Assembly (NCBI GenBank): GCA_003402345.1 | Contig: QFXH01000011.1 | Coordinates: forward strand, 17,155 to 81,154 | DNA: 64,000 nucleotides | Direction: 5' to 3' | DNA from: Candidatus Nitrotoga sp. MKT | GTDB lineage: Bacteria > Pseudomonadota > Gammaproteobacteria > Burkholderiales > Gallionellaceae | Shown here: piece by piece, positions 17,232 through 25,851 of the stretch | Layout: the number at the start of each line of letters is the position of its first letter | Numbering within the stretch: position 1 is the stretch's first letter | Made by a program: the position numbers and the translations under genes | Notes under the pieces: model-generated | Told to the model about the DNA's origin: nothing | Databases searched by the model: none | What the model saw: only the letters and a program-made list of their open reading frames with translations

Positions 17232-17740
17232 ATTGGACACTTCAAGAAGCATATACCGCGAACGAAGCGGCCTTGGTGGAAAGCCCTGAGCGATCTTTTG
17301 CCGATCCAACATTGCCGCTTTACCAGTGGGCGGCCTTGCATGAATTAGAGCATCTACGCACTCGGCATGAGCAAGGCGAAAAGTTTGCCCTGATGTTGGC
17401 GATAAGAAAATGCGCTAATCACGACCTGATAATGCCACCCTGGGTTGTGGCTGGATACATTGCTGCATTTGACACCATCCTGAATTATCGCAGTAAAGAT
17501 TGGAACGAAGTTTTTGGCAGCCCCATCCCAAAAGGTGCTCACCTTGCTGCATTGAGAAAACAGAGGAAATTAGAGTTTGCAGTGTTCAATGAAATTGTGC
17601 GCATTCGCAAGTGTAGTTTAGATCAAGCTATTGACGCTGGGTTATTTGAGAGCGTGGGTAAGCAGTTCAACATAGGCAAAACATTAGCTGAAGAATACTA
17701 CTACGGGGCGGTAGCAAAAATTGGCTGGAAGCCTTCATAA
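17219..17740 (+). CDS. Hypothetical island protein, 173 residues
   Basis: I do not recognise this protein. It is soluble in appearance, with no signal or membrane segment, and begins NTNWTLQEAYTANEAALVESPERSF. The middle contains ANHDLIMPPWVVAGYIAAFDTI and the C-terminal half is rich in charged helices. It follows the integrase directly, and proteins of this size are frequent beside P4-type integrases. The ATG at 17219 lies in the tandem repeat and has no clear Shine-Dalgarno site, so a later start is possible. Confidence 0.65.
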   Translation: MVNTNWTLQEAYTANEAALVESPERSFADPTLPLYQWAALHELEHLRTRHEQGEKFALMLAIRKCANHDLIMPPWVVAGYIAAFDTILNYRSKDWNEVFGSPIPKGAHLAALRKQRKLEFAVFNEIVRIRKCSLDQAIDAGLFESVGKQFNIGKTLAEEYYYGAVAKIGWKPS

Positions 17741-17847
17741 TCAACGCTCCCGCTAATTTATAAAATATTGCGGGAATACATAGAAACAGAAAAATTGCAC
17801 AGTTCGCATCGCCAGCGTTTCCGGCATAACTAGGAAAGGTAAAGACG

Positions 17848-18084
17848 ATGCAACCTGTTACACCACAAAGCGCACCCGCGCACGTTCAACAACTCCAGAC
17901 CGCATTGATACGCCGAAAAGAAGTCGAGCGGCTGACAGCGTTATCACGATCCAGAATTTACGACCTGATGAAACAGGGCACATTCCCGAAGCCAGTGGCA
18001 TTGGGTGCAATGTCCGTTGCATGGCTGGAAATTGAAATCAGGGAGTGGATAGCTTCACGCATTGCTGACAGGGCAGGTGTGTGA
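17848..18084 (+). CDS. AlpA-like transcriptional regulator / excisionase
   Basis: This is a small DNA-binding protein of 78 residues. The core reads LIRRKEVERLTALSRSRIYDLMKQGTFPKPVALGAMSVAWLEIEIREWIASRI in overlapping pieces, the MerR-like winged helix of the AlpA family (helix-turn-helix, KPVxLG wing, W.E.EI.EWI). AlpA-type proteins act as excisionases or activators of integrase genes in satellites and integrated islands. AAAGG precedes the ATG. It is followed 3 bases later by the zinc-finger protein gene, so the replication module is probably one operon. Confidence 0.88.
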   Translation: MQPVTPQSAPAHVQQLQTALIRRKEVERLTALSRSRIYDLMKQGTFPKPVALGAMSVAWLEIEIREWIASRIADRAGV

Positions 18085-18087
18085 ATC

Positions 18088-18471
18088 ATGCAAAAACAAA
18101 CCACGAACACAAAAGAACTGGGGGCGGTTGCTGCCACGCAACGCACCCCCACAAACCACGCTGCCCACTCTATCAAAAAAAGGTGGAATTACAAGGGTGG
18201 TTTTGACCGTGCGAAATTGCCGCACCCTGCTGATTACTTCGCACAGCAAGGGCTAAAGCTGTCAGGCGGCGGCGAGTGGAAAAACGCAATTTGTCCTTTT
18301 CACGATGACCGCACACCAAGCCTGAGAGTACGCCTTGATACAGGCGGTTTTCGCTGCATGGTATGTGGCGCGCATGGAGGCGATGTTCTGGCATTCCACC
18401 AGCAACGCCATGACCTGAGTTTCAAACAAGCCGCGCAACAATTAGGCGCATGGGTAGGGGGTGCGCGATGA
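18088..18471 (+). CDS. CHC2 zinc-finger domain protein (primase-type DNA-binding module)
   Basis: This 127-residue protein has a DnaG-like zinc ribbon: CPFHDDRTPSLRVR followed by GGFRCMVCGAHGGDVLAF. These supply the Cys-His and Cys-Cys ligand pairs of the CHC2 fold. The first 35 residues are a basic tail. No Toprim domain follows in this protein, but the next gene, whose ATG overlaps this stop (ATGA), carries one. The pair may act as a split primase for island replication. Confidence 0.88.
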   Translation: MQKQTTNTKELGAVAATQRTPTNHAAHSIKKRWNYKGGFDRAKLPHPADYFAQQGLKLSGGGEWKNAICPFHDDRTPSLRVRLDTGGFRCMVCGAHGGDVLAFHQQRHDLSFKQAAQQLGAWVGGAR

Positions 18472-20669
18472 ATACTCCGACCATTGAAGCTATCCAAAAA
18501 GCGGCGCATACCATGACCGCATCGGCACGCAAACAAGGCTATTCGCTTGACCCACGGCACGGCGGGGCGATTCACTACTACACCGCACCGGATGGTTCAA
18601 TTATGTTTGCGCGGCTTCGCTTGAAACATCCTGATACCGGGGAAAAATGGATAAGGCCATTACGCCGTGATGTTTCAGGCGTTTGGTGTGAGTTGAAAGC
18701 CCCTGAGTTTGAAGGCGGCGCGCCGCTCTACAATCTGCACCAGCTATGCAATCCGGCGCGGCAATCTGAGCGCGTGATCCTAGTCGAAGGTGAATACAAG
18801 GTAGATATGTTGGCACTTCGCAGCATTATCGCCACCACCAGCGGCGGGGCGCAATCGGTAGATGCGGCAGACTGGCAACCATTAGCAGGACGTAACGTGC
18901 TGATATGGCCAGACAACGACAAGGCAGGGTTTGAATACGCACAACACGCGGCGGACAAGCTGCGTGCGTTAGGTTGTGAGGTTGCCTTTATTGACGTGGC
19001 GGCTTTGAATTTGCCACCGAAGGGTGATTGCGTGGACTGGCTTAAAGCCTTTCATCAACAGCACGGGCACAAGGCAATGGCGGCGGATATATGGGTATTG
19101 CCAGTTATTGAGCGTGCACCGGAAGAAATCGAAGCCGTAGGAAACGTTTTAAGCCCTTTAATTAATGCGGGGGAGGCTATCCCCTACCCGGAAACCGCTG
19201 CACAGCCTGATATACCACCGGCACAGACAGACGATGAAAAAATCCAGTGGTTAGCGTCACTCAAACCGCTGGAATATGACCGCGTGAGAAAAGAGCAAGC
19301 AACAGCGTTAGGGGTACGACCTGGCACGCTTGATGGAATGGTGAAAGCTGCGCGATCCGATGAAAGCGAAGCTGACAGGTTGCCATTCGCTGAAGTCGAG
19401 CCGCACCCCGAGCCGATAGACCCGGCGCAATTGCTGAATGAGGTATCAGATACCATCCAACGGTTTATCGTGCTGGACATTGAGCAAGCACACGCGGCTT
19501 GTTTGTGGGTTGCACTCACTTGGTTTATTGACGTGGTGGAAGTTGCCCCGCTGGCGATCATTAACGCACCGGAAAAATCTTGCGGAAAAACTCAATTGCT
19601 GACAGTGCTGGGGCGCATGGCATACCGGCCATTACCAGCATCTAACGCTTCAGCATCGGCACTATTCAGAGCCGTGGAATCGTGGAAGCCCACGATTCTG
19701 ATAGATGAAGCTGATACCTTTTTCCGCGATAACACAGAGCTTCACGGCATGGTTAACGCCGGGTATCTGCGCGATGGCTTTGTATTGCGCAGTGAGGCCG
19801 TGGGTGACAGCTTCGAGCCACGCATGTTTTCGGTATTCAGTGCCAAGGCATTGGCAGGCATTGCACTTGAAAAACACTTACCTGATGCGACCATGAGCCG
19901 TGGGGTGGTGTTTAATCTGCGCCGGAAACTATCCCATGAATCGGTTAGCAGATTGCGCCATGCCGACAGAGGGTTATTCACTGGCATTGCTGAAAAGTTG
20001 GCACGCTTCGCGGCTGATTACTCGCAACAGGTTAGACAGGCGCGCCCGTCATTGCCGGATGCGCTTTCAGACCGCGACCAAGACAATTGGGACGGCTTGC
20101 TTGCGGTTGCATCATGCGCGGGTGATGAGTGGTTAGACTGGGCAATGAAGGCGGCTTTGAAGCTATCCGGTGCGGGTGAAAAAACGGTAAGCACGGGCAA
20201 TGAATTGCTGGCTGACATTCAGCACGTTTTCGAGATCAAGCGCATAACCAAGATCAGCACGGCTGATTTAATAGCGGCACTTTGTGATGATGATGAAAGC
20301 GCATGGGCAACTTACAACAGGGGCAAACCGATAACCCCGCGACAGGTTGCCAAGCAATTGGCGGCGTATGGGATAGCATCAAAAAATATCCGGCTGGGTG
20401 CGTATGAAACGCCAAAAGGTTTCGAGTTGTCGCAGTTTTTGGATGCTTTCGTGCGTTATCTTGTTACCCCCCTGAATTTGCCGCCACACCGCCACAAATC
20501 GCTAGAAGCCAATAAGCACGGGGTTTTAGACGTGGCGGACAATCCGCCACAGAAAACAACCCGCCACAATCCCGCCACACCGGAAGCCCCGCCGTTATTG
20601 GGTTGTGGCGGTGTGGCGGATAAAACACCGATTTTAGGGATGGGTGAAGAATGTGAGATTGAAATATGA
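18468..20669 (+). CDS. Toprim / DUF3631 primase-helicase-like protein
   Basis: This protein of about 733 residues begins at the ATG overlapping the previous stop. A Toprim-like region shows VILVEGEYKVDMLA, TTSGGAQS and LIWPDNDKAGFEYA in the first third. The C-terminal half is a DUF3631-type ATPase with a P-loop-like INAPEKSCGKTQLLTVL and ILIDEADTFF as Walker B. This combination is typical of replication proteins from mobile islands and satellites. It would act with the upstream CHC2 protein. The tail from about residue 670 is low in complexity. Its stop overlaps the next ATG. Confidence 0.87.
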   Translation: MNTPTIEAIQKAAHTMTASARKQGYSLDPRHGGAIHYYTAPDGSIMFARLRLKHPDTGEKWIRPLRRDVSGVWCELKAPEFEGGAPLYNLHQLCNPARQSERVILVEGEYKVDMLALRSIIATTSGGAQSVDAADWQPLAGRNVLIWPDNDKAGFEYAQHAADKLRALGCEVAFIDVAALNLPPKGDCVDWLKAFHQQHGHKAMAADIWVLPVIERAPEEIEAVGNVLSPLINAGEAIPYPETAAQPDIPPAQTDDEKIQWLASLKPLEYDRVRKEQATALGVRPGTLDGMVKAARSDESEADRLPFAEVEPHPEPIDPAQLLNEVSDTIQRFIVLDIEQAHAACLWVALTWFIDVVEVAPLAIINAPEKSCGKTQLLTVLGRMAYRPLPASNASASALFRAVESWKPTILIDEADTFFRDNTELHGMVNAGYLRDGFVLRSEAVGDSFEPRMFSVFSAKALAGIALEKHLPDATMSRGVVFNLRRKLSHESVSRLRHADRGLFTGIAEKLARFAADYSQQVRQARPSLPDALSDRDQDNWDGLLAVASCAGDEWLDWAMKAALKLSGAGEKTVSTGNELLADIQHVFEIKRITKISTADLIAALCDDDESAWATYNRGKPITPRQVAKQLAAYGIASKNIRLGAYETPKGFELSQFLDAFVRYLVTPLNLPPHRHKSLEANKHGVLDVADNPPQKTTRHNPATPEAPPLLGCGGVADKTPILGMGEECEIEI

Positions 20670-21127
20670 TGTACGCCCAACAAGTGATTGACAATGCCGC
20701 TGGGGAATTTAACTCCCCGGCGCTGGCGATACTGGCACGTTGCGAACAGTCAGGCGTATATCTTCGGGTGGAAGGCGAACACTTAAAGGTTAGAGGCAAC
20801 CGCGAAACAATCGCGGCATGGCAAGCGATGATTGGGCGACACAAGCCGGAAATAATCGCGGCACTGACCGGGCAACCATATCCCACGAAAACCGCTGCAA
20901 ACGATAGCGCGACACTGGCAGCGGACTATCAAGAGTTGACCGCCTGCATAATTGAACTTTGCCAGCTTGCCGGGTATGCGGATAAGGCACGGGAACGGAT
21001 GTTTGCGGCACGGCGCAATCTATACCCTTTCCAGTATGCAACAGAGTGCGCTTATTTTCGTTGGCAGGTAGTCCGCGCAAGGGCTGGTGCGTATTGGCAT
21101 AACGATGTACTGAGGGCTGGAATATGA
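20666..21127 (+). CDS. Small island protein with a TubC-like N-terminal segment
   Basis: This 153-residue protein starts within the previous stop (ATGATG). The first 75 residues contain LARCEQSGVYLRVEGEHLKVRG and a helix ending KPEIIAALTG. This pattern (GVxLxxxGxxLxVxG... HKxEIIAAL) resembles TubC-like docking segments often seen in island proteins after primases. The remainder is unrecognised. Function is unknown; coupling to the primase gene suggests a role in replication. Confidence 0.68.
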   Translation: MMYAQQVIDNAAGEFNSPALAILARCEQSGVYLRVEGEHLKVRGNRETIAAWQAMIGRHKPEIIAALTGQPYPTKTAANDSATLAADYQELTACIIELCQLAGYADKARERMFAARRNLYPFQYATECAYFRWQVVRARAGAYWHNDVLRAGI

Positions 21128-21229
21128 GCTGCACTGCGGCAAGGGGGGAGTTAAGCTCTACAGCTTCCTTATCCCTAGACCGTATGCTTTCCCACGCGCA
21201 GATTTTTTCCCTTTTTAAATGGAATTCAA

Positions 21230-21550
21230 ATGGCAGGTGTTAAAGGTAAGAGCGGAGGCGCACGACCCGGAGCCGGTAGACCAAAGAACAAACCCGCAAA
21301 ACTCAACATGCCAGCGACAAAAGACCCGCTTGTTTTTCTGCTATCGGTTATGAATGATCCTGCCTTAGATGCAAGGCTGAGGATTGTCGCTGCAACGGCT
21401 GCATTGCCATACGTTCATGAACGAGCTGGCAACGTACAAGGCGGCAAAAAAGATAGGCGGGCAGAAGCGGCACAAGAAGCCGGAAAAGGAAAGTTCGCCC
21501 CGTCAAAGCCGCCGAAGCTCAAACTTATAAACATAGCTGGGACTGACTGA
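21230..21550 (+). CDS. Terminase-small-subunit-like / DNA-binding island protein
   Basis: This 106-residue basic protein begins GVKGKSGGARPGAGRPKNK, the Gly/Arg/Pro start common in phage terminase small subunits and some AT-hook proteins. It continues with a helical segment (DPLVFLLSVMNDPALDARLRI) of the type seen in small terminases, and ends in a Lys-rich tail. If it is a terminase small subunit, it would redirect packaging of a helper phage toward the island. Other small DNA-binding proteins share the GARPGAGRP start, so this is a family-level guess. It is the last gene of the island. Confidence 0.6.
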   Translation: MAGVKGKSGGARPGAGRPKNKPAKLNMPATKDPLVFLLSVMNDPALDARLRIVAATAALPYVHERAGNVQGGKKDRRAEAAQEAGKGKFAPSKPPKLKLINIAGTD

Positions 21551-21598
21551 AGAATACCCTCTCGCTGAATCCTTTATCTAACCCCTAGTCGCTAATAA

Positions 21599-21624
21599 TT
21601 GACAGTATATTTGACGGTATATTT
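21599..21624 (+). repeat. Right-end repeat of the island, possible integrase arm site
   Basis: It contains GACAGTATATTT and GACGGTATATTT in tandem. TTGACAGTATAT is shared exactly with the left-end repeat at 15910. Confidence 0.4.
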
Positions 21625-21673
21625 GAAATATGAAAAACACAGAATAAATAACAGCGTGGCTTCCAAGGCATGA

Positions 21674-21695
21674 TTCAATTGCACCTATCCCACCA
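21674..21695 (+). other. Candidate attR
   Basis: TTCAATTGCACCTATCCCACCA is an imperfect copy of the tRNA-Met 3' end, with a few changes and one missing base. It marks the likely right end of the island. Confidence 0.55.
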
Positions 21696-21727
21696 ATAAA
21701 ATATTAAAGAAGCTCAAAGAAATACAT

Positions 21728-21764
21728 AAACCCGCGTTCTCCTGATGAGTGCGCGGGTTTTTTG
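21728..21764 (+). terminator. Rho-independent terminator after attR
   Basis: The stem AAACCCGCG pairs with CGCGGGTTT, followed by TTTG. It is a near-copy of the terminator at 15831-15865, as expected if it was the original terminator of the tRNA gene before the island inserted. Confidence 0.75.
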
Positions 21765-21884
21765 TTTTATGCACGTTTGCAACATCCATCCATATCCAAG
21801 GTTTTTGTCCAACAATATTGATACCGGTTATATTAGCGCCTTCGGCCTCGTACAGCCCATCACCCCGGAATAGCGCCTACCCCC

Positions 21885-23342
21885 ATGTTCGAACAAGCTT
21901 TTAAAAATATCGACGACGTCCTTTGGAAAGAGGCAGGTTGTGCCAGCGAGCTGGACTACACCGAGCAGACCTCCTGGCTGCTGTTCCTGAAATTTCTGGA
22001 CAGCCTTGAGCAGGACAAGGCCATGGAGGCGGGGCTGGAGGACAAAAAGTACACCTTCATCCTCGACGCGCCCTACCGCTGGGAAAGCTGGGCCGCGCCC
22101 AAAGGAGCCGATGGCAAGCTCGACCACAACAAAGCGCTGACCGGTGACGACCTGCGTGACTTCGTCGACCGCAAACTCTTTCCCTACCTGCACGGCTTCA
22201 AGCAGAAGGCCAGCGGGCCGAATACCCTCGAATACAAGATCGGCGAAATTTTCGGCGAGATCAAGAACAAGATCCACAGCGGCTACAACCTGCGCGAGAT
22301 CATCGACCACATCGACGAACTGCGATTCCGCTCGCAAACCGAAAAGCACGAACTGTCGCACCTGTACGAAGCCAAGATCAAGAACATGGGCAACGCGGGT
22401 AGGAACGGCGGCGAATACTATACCCCGCGCCCGCTGATTCGCGCCATGGTGCAAGTGGTGCAGCCAACAATCGGCGAGCGCATCTATGATGGTGCCTGTG
22501 GCTCGGCGGGCTTTCTGTGCGAGGCATTCGACTACCTCAAGGCCAAGCCCGGGCTTACCACCAGCAACATCAAGACGCTGCAAGAGCGCACCTTCTACGG
22601 CAAGGAAAAGAAGTCACTGGCCTATGTCATCGCGATCATGAACATGATCCTGCACGGTATCGAAGCGCCCAACATCGCCCACACCAACACACTGGCCGAG
22701 AACCTTGCCGACATTCAGGACAAAGACCGCATGGACGTGATCCTGGCCAATCCGCCCTTCGGCGGCAAGGAGCGCAAGGAAGTCCAGCAGAACTTCCCCA
22801 TTCGCACCGGCGAAACGGCTTTTCTCTTCCTCCAGCACTTCATCAAAATGCTCAAGGCCGGCGGCCGCGCCGCTGTGGTCATTAAGAACACCTTTCTGTC
22901 CAACACCGACAATGCTTCGGTGAGCCTGCGCAAACTGCTGCTGGAAAGTTGCAACCTGCATACCATCCTCGATTGCCCCGGCGGCACCTTCCAGGGCGCG
23001 GGCGTGAAAACCGTTGTGCTGTTCTTCGAGAAAGGCGCACCAACCAGAAAGGTTTGGTACTACCAGCTCGACCCCGGCCGCAATATGGGCAAGACCAACC
23101 CGCTCAACGACGCCGACCTCGCCGAGTTCATCGCACTGCAAAAGACCTTCGCCGACTCGCCCAAGAGCTGGTCTGTTGATACCCATGCCCTGAGCGCAGC
23201 CGAAGGGTACGATCTGTCGGTGAAGAACCCGAACGGTGGCGAGGAAATCGCGCATCGCAGCCCGCAGGACATCATGGACGAAATCGCCGCATTGGATGCC
23301 GAGAGCGCGGAAGTGCTGGCAAACATTAGGTTGCTGCTATGA
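21885..23342 (+). CDS. hsdM: Type I restriction-modification system, methyltransferase subunit HsdM
   Basis: This is an N6-adenine DNA methyltransferase of 485 residues. It has an N-terminal HsdM helical domain (about 1-130), then GGEYYTPRPLIRAMV, the SAM-binding YDGACGSAGFL and the catalytic NPPF motif in VILANPPFGG. HsdM works with HsdS to methylate the target and with HsdR to restrict unmodified DNA. The coding sequence is more GC-rich than its surroundings, suggesting transfer. A possible promoter, TTGTCC and TATATT 18 bases apart, lies at 21805-21834. The ATG of hsdS overlaps its stop. Confidence 0.96.
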   Translation: MFEQAFKNIDDVLWKEAGCASELDYTEQTSWLLFLKFLDSLEQDKAMEAGLEDKKYTFILDAPYRWESWAAPKGADGKLDHNKALTGDDLRDFVDRKLFPYLHGFKQKASGPNTLEYKIGEIFGEIKNKIHSGYNLREIIDHIDELRFRSQTEKHELSHLYEAKIKNMGNAGRNGGEYYTPRPLIRAMVQVVQPTIGERIYDGACGSAGFLCEAFDYLKAKPGLTTSNIKTLQERTFYGKEKKSLAYVIAIMNMILHGIEAPNIAHTNTLAENLADIQDKDRMDVILANPPFGGKERKEVQQNFPIRTGETAFLFLQHFIKMLKAGGRAAVVIKNTFLSNTDNASVSLRKLLLESCNLHTILDCPGGTFQGAGVKTVVLFFEKGAPTRKVWYYQLDPGRNMGKTNPLNDADLAEFIALQKTFADSPKSWSVDTHALSAAEGYDLSVKNPNGGEEIAHRSPQDIMDEIAALDAESAEVLANIRLLL

Positions 23343-24541
23343 AGTCGGGGTGGCAAACCAAAAAGCTCGGCGACCTCTTGGAAGTTCAGAACGGCTATGC
23401 CTTTAGCAGCAAGGATTACTCGGAGTCTGGGCATTTTGTGATGCGCATTGGCAACGTACAGAATAGCTTCATTACCCTAACTGACCCGAAATTCATTAGC
23501 CTTCCTGCTAATAGTGCTCTACAAAGATTCGTGTTGTCGGAAGGCGACATCTTGGTTTCGCTCACTGGAGATGTCGGACGGGTCGGCGTGATTCAGAAGA
23601 AACACCTTCCGGCAGCCCTAAACCAGCGCGTAGCCAGAATCACAATCCGCAATAGCTCACCGGCCTCCAGAGAGTTTCTATTATTCTTCCTTTACTCAGA
23701 TTTGTTTCGAGAAGTACTCACAGGTGCTGGTCATGGCGCTGCACAGCAAAATGTCTCAACAAAGGATCTCATTGAAATTCAGTTACCCGTCCCTCCGCTT
23801 GCCGAACAGCAGCGCATCGTCGGCATACTCGACGAAGCGTTCGACGGCATCGCCGCCGCCAAAGCCAACGCCGAAAAAAACCTTCAAAACGTCCGCTCCC
23901 TGTTCGAAAGTCATCTGCAATCCGTTTTCACCCAGCGTGGCGAAGGGTGGAGAGAGAAGCGATTGGATGAAGTTTGCACTTTTAGCAGTGGCGGTACCCC
24001 GTCTAAAAGCAATAGCGGCTATTGGAGCGGCGAAATACCTTGGATTTCTGGACGTGATATGAAATCAACACAACTGTTCGATTCGCTGTTGCATATTTCT
24101 CGATCAGCAGTTGACGAGTCTTCAACGCGTATGGCGCCAGCAGGAACGCTCCTAATTCTTGTACGCGGTATGGGCTTGGCACATGGTGCTCAAATCGCCG
24201 AGCTAATGGTTCCCTGTGCATTCAACCAAGACATCAGAGCAATCCACCCTGAACCAGGCCTGATCCCTCGGTATCTCCTTTTCGCACTACGAGACCGAAT
24301 TAATTCAAGCAACAACGTCTTGAGTAGTGCTGCTCATGGAACACTCAAGATAGACTCAGACGAACTAAAGAGGGTGATGATTCCTGTCTCTTCGCGCGGT
24401 CATCAACAGAGAGTTGTGGCTACGATTGACTCCCTTTCAGAAGAAACCCAACGCCTCGAATCCATTTACCAGCGCAAGCTCGCCGCCCTCGACAACCTGA
24501 AAAAATCTCTGCTGCACCAGGCATTTTCCGGCGAGTTATGA
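23339..24541 (+). CDS. hsdS: Type I restriction-modification system, specificity subunit HsdS
   Basis: This subunit of 400 residues has two target-recognition domains (about 1-155 and 205-345). Each is followed by a conserved coiled-coil segment: PLAEQQRIVGILDEAF.. near 160-200 and HQQRVVATIDSLSEETQRLES near 350-395. It decides which bipartite site is methylated or cut. The domains look AT-richer than hsdM, as is usual for exchanged recognition domains. A diverged copy of its last 36 residues lies downstream at 25741-25851. Confidence 0.95.
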   Translation: MKSGWQTKKLGDLLEVQNGYAFSSKDYSESGHFVMRIGNVQNSFITLTDPKFISLPANSALQRFVLSEGDILVSLTGDVGRVGVIQKKHLPAALNQRVARITIRNSSPASREFLLFFLYSDLFREVLTGAGHGAAQQNVSTKDLIEIQLPVPPLAEQQRIVGILDEAFDGIAAAKANAEKNLQNVRSLFESHLQSVFTQRGEGWREKRLDEVCTFSSGGTPSKSNSGYWSGEIPWISGRDMKSTQLFDSLLHISRSAVDESSTRMAPAGTLLILVRGMGLAHGAQIAELMVPCAFNQDIRAIHPEPGLIPRYLLFALRDRINSSNNVLSSAAHGTLKIDSDELKRVMIPVSSRGHQQRVVATIDSLSEETQRLESIYQRKLAALDNLKKSLLHQAFSGEL

Positions 24542-24587
24542 ATGATGATGTGTATAGAAAACCTAGTTTTTTAACCATATCCATCAT

Positions 24588-24661
24588 GACGTGATAAGAA
24601 AATGCAATTTTTTATACATGTTATCTCTGACATGATAAGATAATTGAAATTTCTTATCATG
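24588..24661 (+). promoter_or_regulatory. Inverted repeats upstream of fic, candidate operator
   Basis: A perfect 10-base inverted repeat, CATGATAAGA (24631-24640) and TCTTATCATG (24652-24661), is separated by 11 bases and ends 19 bases before the fic start. A further GTGATAAGA copy lies at 24591-24599. The only gene break in the restriction operon is here, so fic probably has its own control, possibly by its own helix-turn-helix. Confidence 0.6.
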
Positions 24662-24680
24662 TTTTTATAGGGCAAGCGGT

Positions 24681-25754
24681 GTGATTGCTTTACAGATACC
24701 TTCAAATGCCAGCCTGGAAGTTAAGGCAATCTGGCAAAGCCTGGCCGAGGCGCATCGCTATTTGGCCGAGTTGAAGGGCTTGTGTGAATCCTTGCCCAAC
24801 AGCGCGATTCTGTTGGATACGCTCTCCATCCAGGAGGCGAAAGATAGCTCTGAAATAGAGAACATCATCACCACGCATGACGAGCTCTATGCCTACGACC
24901 AAAGCAGTTCGGCCTCACCTGCTGCCAAGGAAGTACAAAACTACATCGCCGCCTTAAGGGTGGGGTATCAGGACGTGCGTGACTCCGGCTTGATTCGATT
25001 GAGAACGATTTTGCGCGTGCAGGAAGAAGTCGAACAAAGCAATGCTGGCTTGAGGAAACTGCCGGGCACGGTACTTAAAAACCAGACTACGGGCGCAATT
25101 GTGTATGAGCCGCCACAAGATGCTGTGGTGATTGAGAAGCTGATGGCGGATTTGGTTGATTTCATTCATGCCAATGATGAGCTGGACCCCATATTACGCA
25201 TGGCGATTGTGCATCACCAGTTTGAAAGCATCCATCCGTTTTACGATGGCAATGGGCGCACCGGGCGTATTCTCAATTTGCTGATCTTGCAGCGCGAAGG
25301 CTTGCTGGATTTGCCTGTGCTGTATTTAAGCCGTTATATCACCTCTACTAAAAGCCAGTATTACCAGCTGCTCCAATTAACAAGGAAAACCAATAACTGG
25401 GTAGATTGGTGCGTGTATATCGTGAAGGGTATCGCTGTTACTGCCAAAAGTGAAATCAAGCTGATTAAGAATTTGCGGGAGTTGATGCAAACAACCAAGC
25501 ATCGCTTACGCGCTGAACTGCCTAAAATCTATAGCCAGGATTTGCTGAATAATCTATTTCGCCATCCTTACACCAAGATCGAGTTTGTGGAAAAAGGTTT
25601 AGGTGTTTCGCGCATTACCGCGGCAAAGCATTTGGATACGCTTGCTAAAAATGGCTTTGTGGAAAAGAAAAAAATTGGCCGCAAAAACTTTTATATCAAT
25701 CGGCCATTATTTGAACTCTTGACGCAGATTACTTTAGACGATGAACGAAGCTGA
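24681..25754 (+). CDS. Fic family protein with C-terminal helix-turn-helix
   Basis: Fic proteins usually transfer AMP from ATP to target proteins. The active-site motif HPFYDGNGRTGR is intact near residues 180-195. An N-terminal Fic_N region carries SSEIEN, which fits the inhibitory [S/T]xxxE[G/N] motif placed before the Fic core, so the enzyme is probably autoinhibited. The C terminus (FVEKGLGVSRITAAKHLDTLAKNGFVEKKKIG) is a winged helix-turn-helix. The start is GTG. It lies inside a type I restriction operon, downstream of an inverted repeat. Fic genes in hsd operons are known, but their role there is not settled. Confidence 0.92.
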   Translation: MIALQIPSNASLEVKAIWQSLAEAHRYLAELKGLCESLPNSAILLDTLSIQEAKDSSEIENIITTHDELYAYDQSSSASPAAKEVQNYIAALRVGYQDVRDSGLIRLRTILRVQEEVEQSNAGLRKLPGTVLKNQTTGAIVYEPPQDAVVIEKLMADLVDFIHANDELDPILRMAIVHHQFESIHPFYDGNGRTGRILNLLILQREGLLDLPVLYLSRYITSTKSQYYQLLQLTRKTNNWVDWCVYIVKGIAVTAKSEIKLIKNLRELMQTTKHRLRAELPKIYSQDLLNNLFRHPYTKIEFVEKGLGVSRITAAKHLDTLAKNGFVEKKKIGRKNFYINRPLFELLTQITLDDERS

Positions 25755-25851
25755 AATCCAACGCCTCGAAATCATTTGCCAGCACAAGCTTGCCGCGCTT
25801 GATGCGTTGAAAAAGTCGCCGCTGCATCAGGCTTTCAGTGGTCATATATAA
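25741..25851 (+). pseudogene. hsdS C-terminal remnant (36 codons)
   Basis: It reads AEIQRLEIICQHKLAALDALKK, ends HQAFSGHI and stops. The end of the intact hsdS reads ETQRLESIYQRKLAALDNLKK..HQAFSGEL. It is clearly homologous but diverged at the DNA level. Its ATG overlaps the end of fic, so a small peptide could be made. It is most simply the stump of a former hsdS 3' end, left when fic and the present hsdS arrived. Confidence 0.8.

Larger units (their letters stand above)
15774..21695. mobile_element. Integrated genetic island, phage-satellite-like
   Basis: The island begins at the 3' end of tRNA-Met and ends at an imperfect copy of that end. It holds a P4-type integrase, a small unknown protein, an AlpA-like regulator, a CHC2 zinc-finger protein, a Toprim/DUF3631 primase-helicase, a small TubC-like protein and a terminase-small-subunit-like protein. 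There are no capsid, tail or lysis genes. Integrase plus AlpA plus primase is the plan of P4-like satellites. A TerS-like gene is a hallmark of phage-inducible islands. This reading is inference from gene content. Confidence 0.7.

Noticed and set aside
21828..22583. 251-residue minus-strand frame across hsdM
   Set aside because: Shadow frame of hsdM with no ribosome site or motifs.
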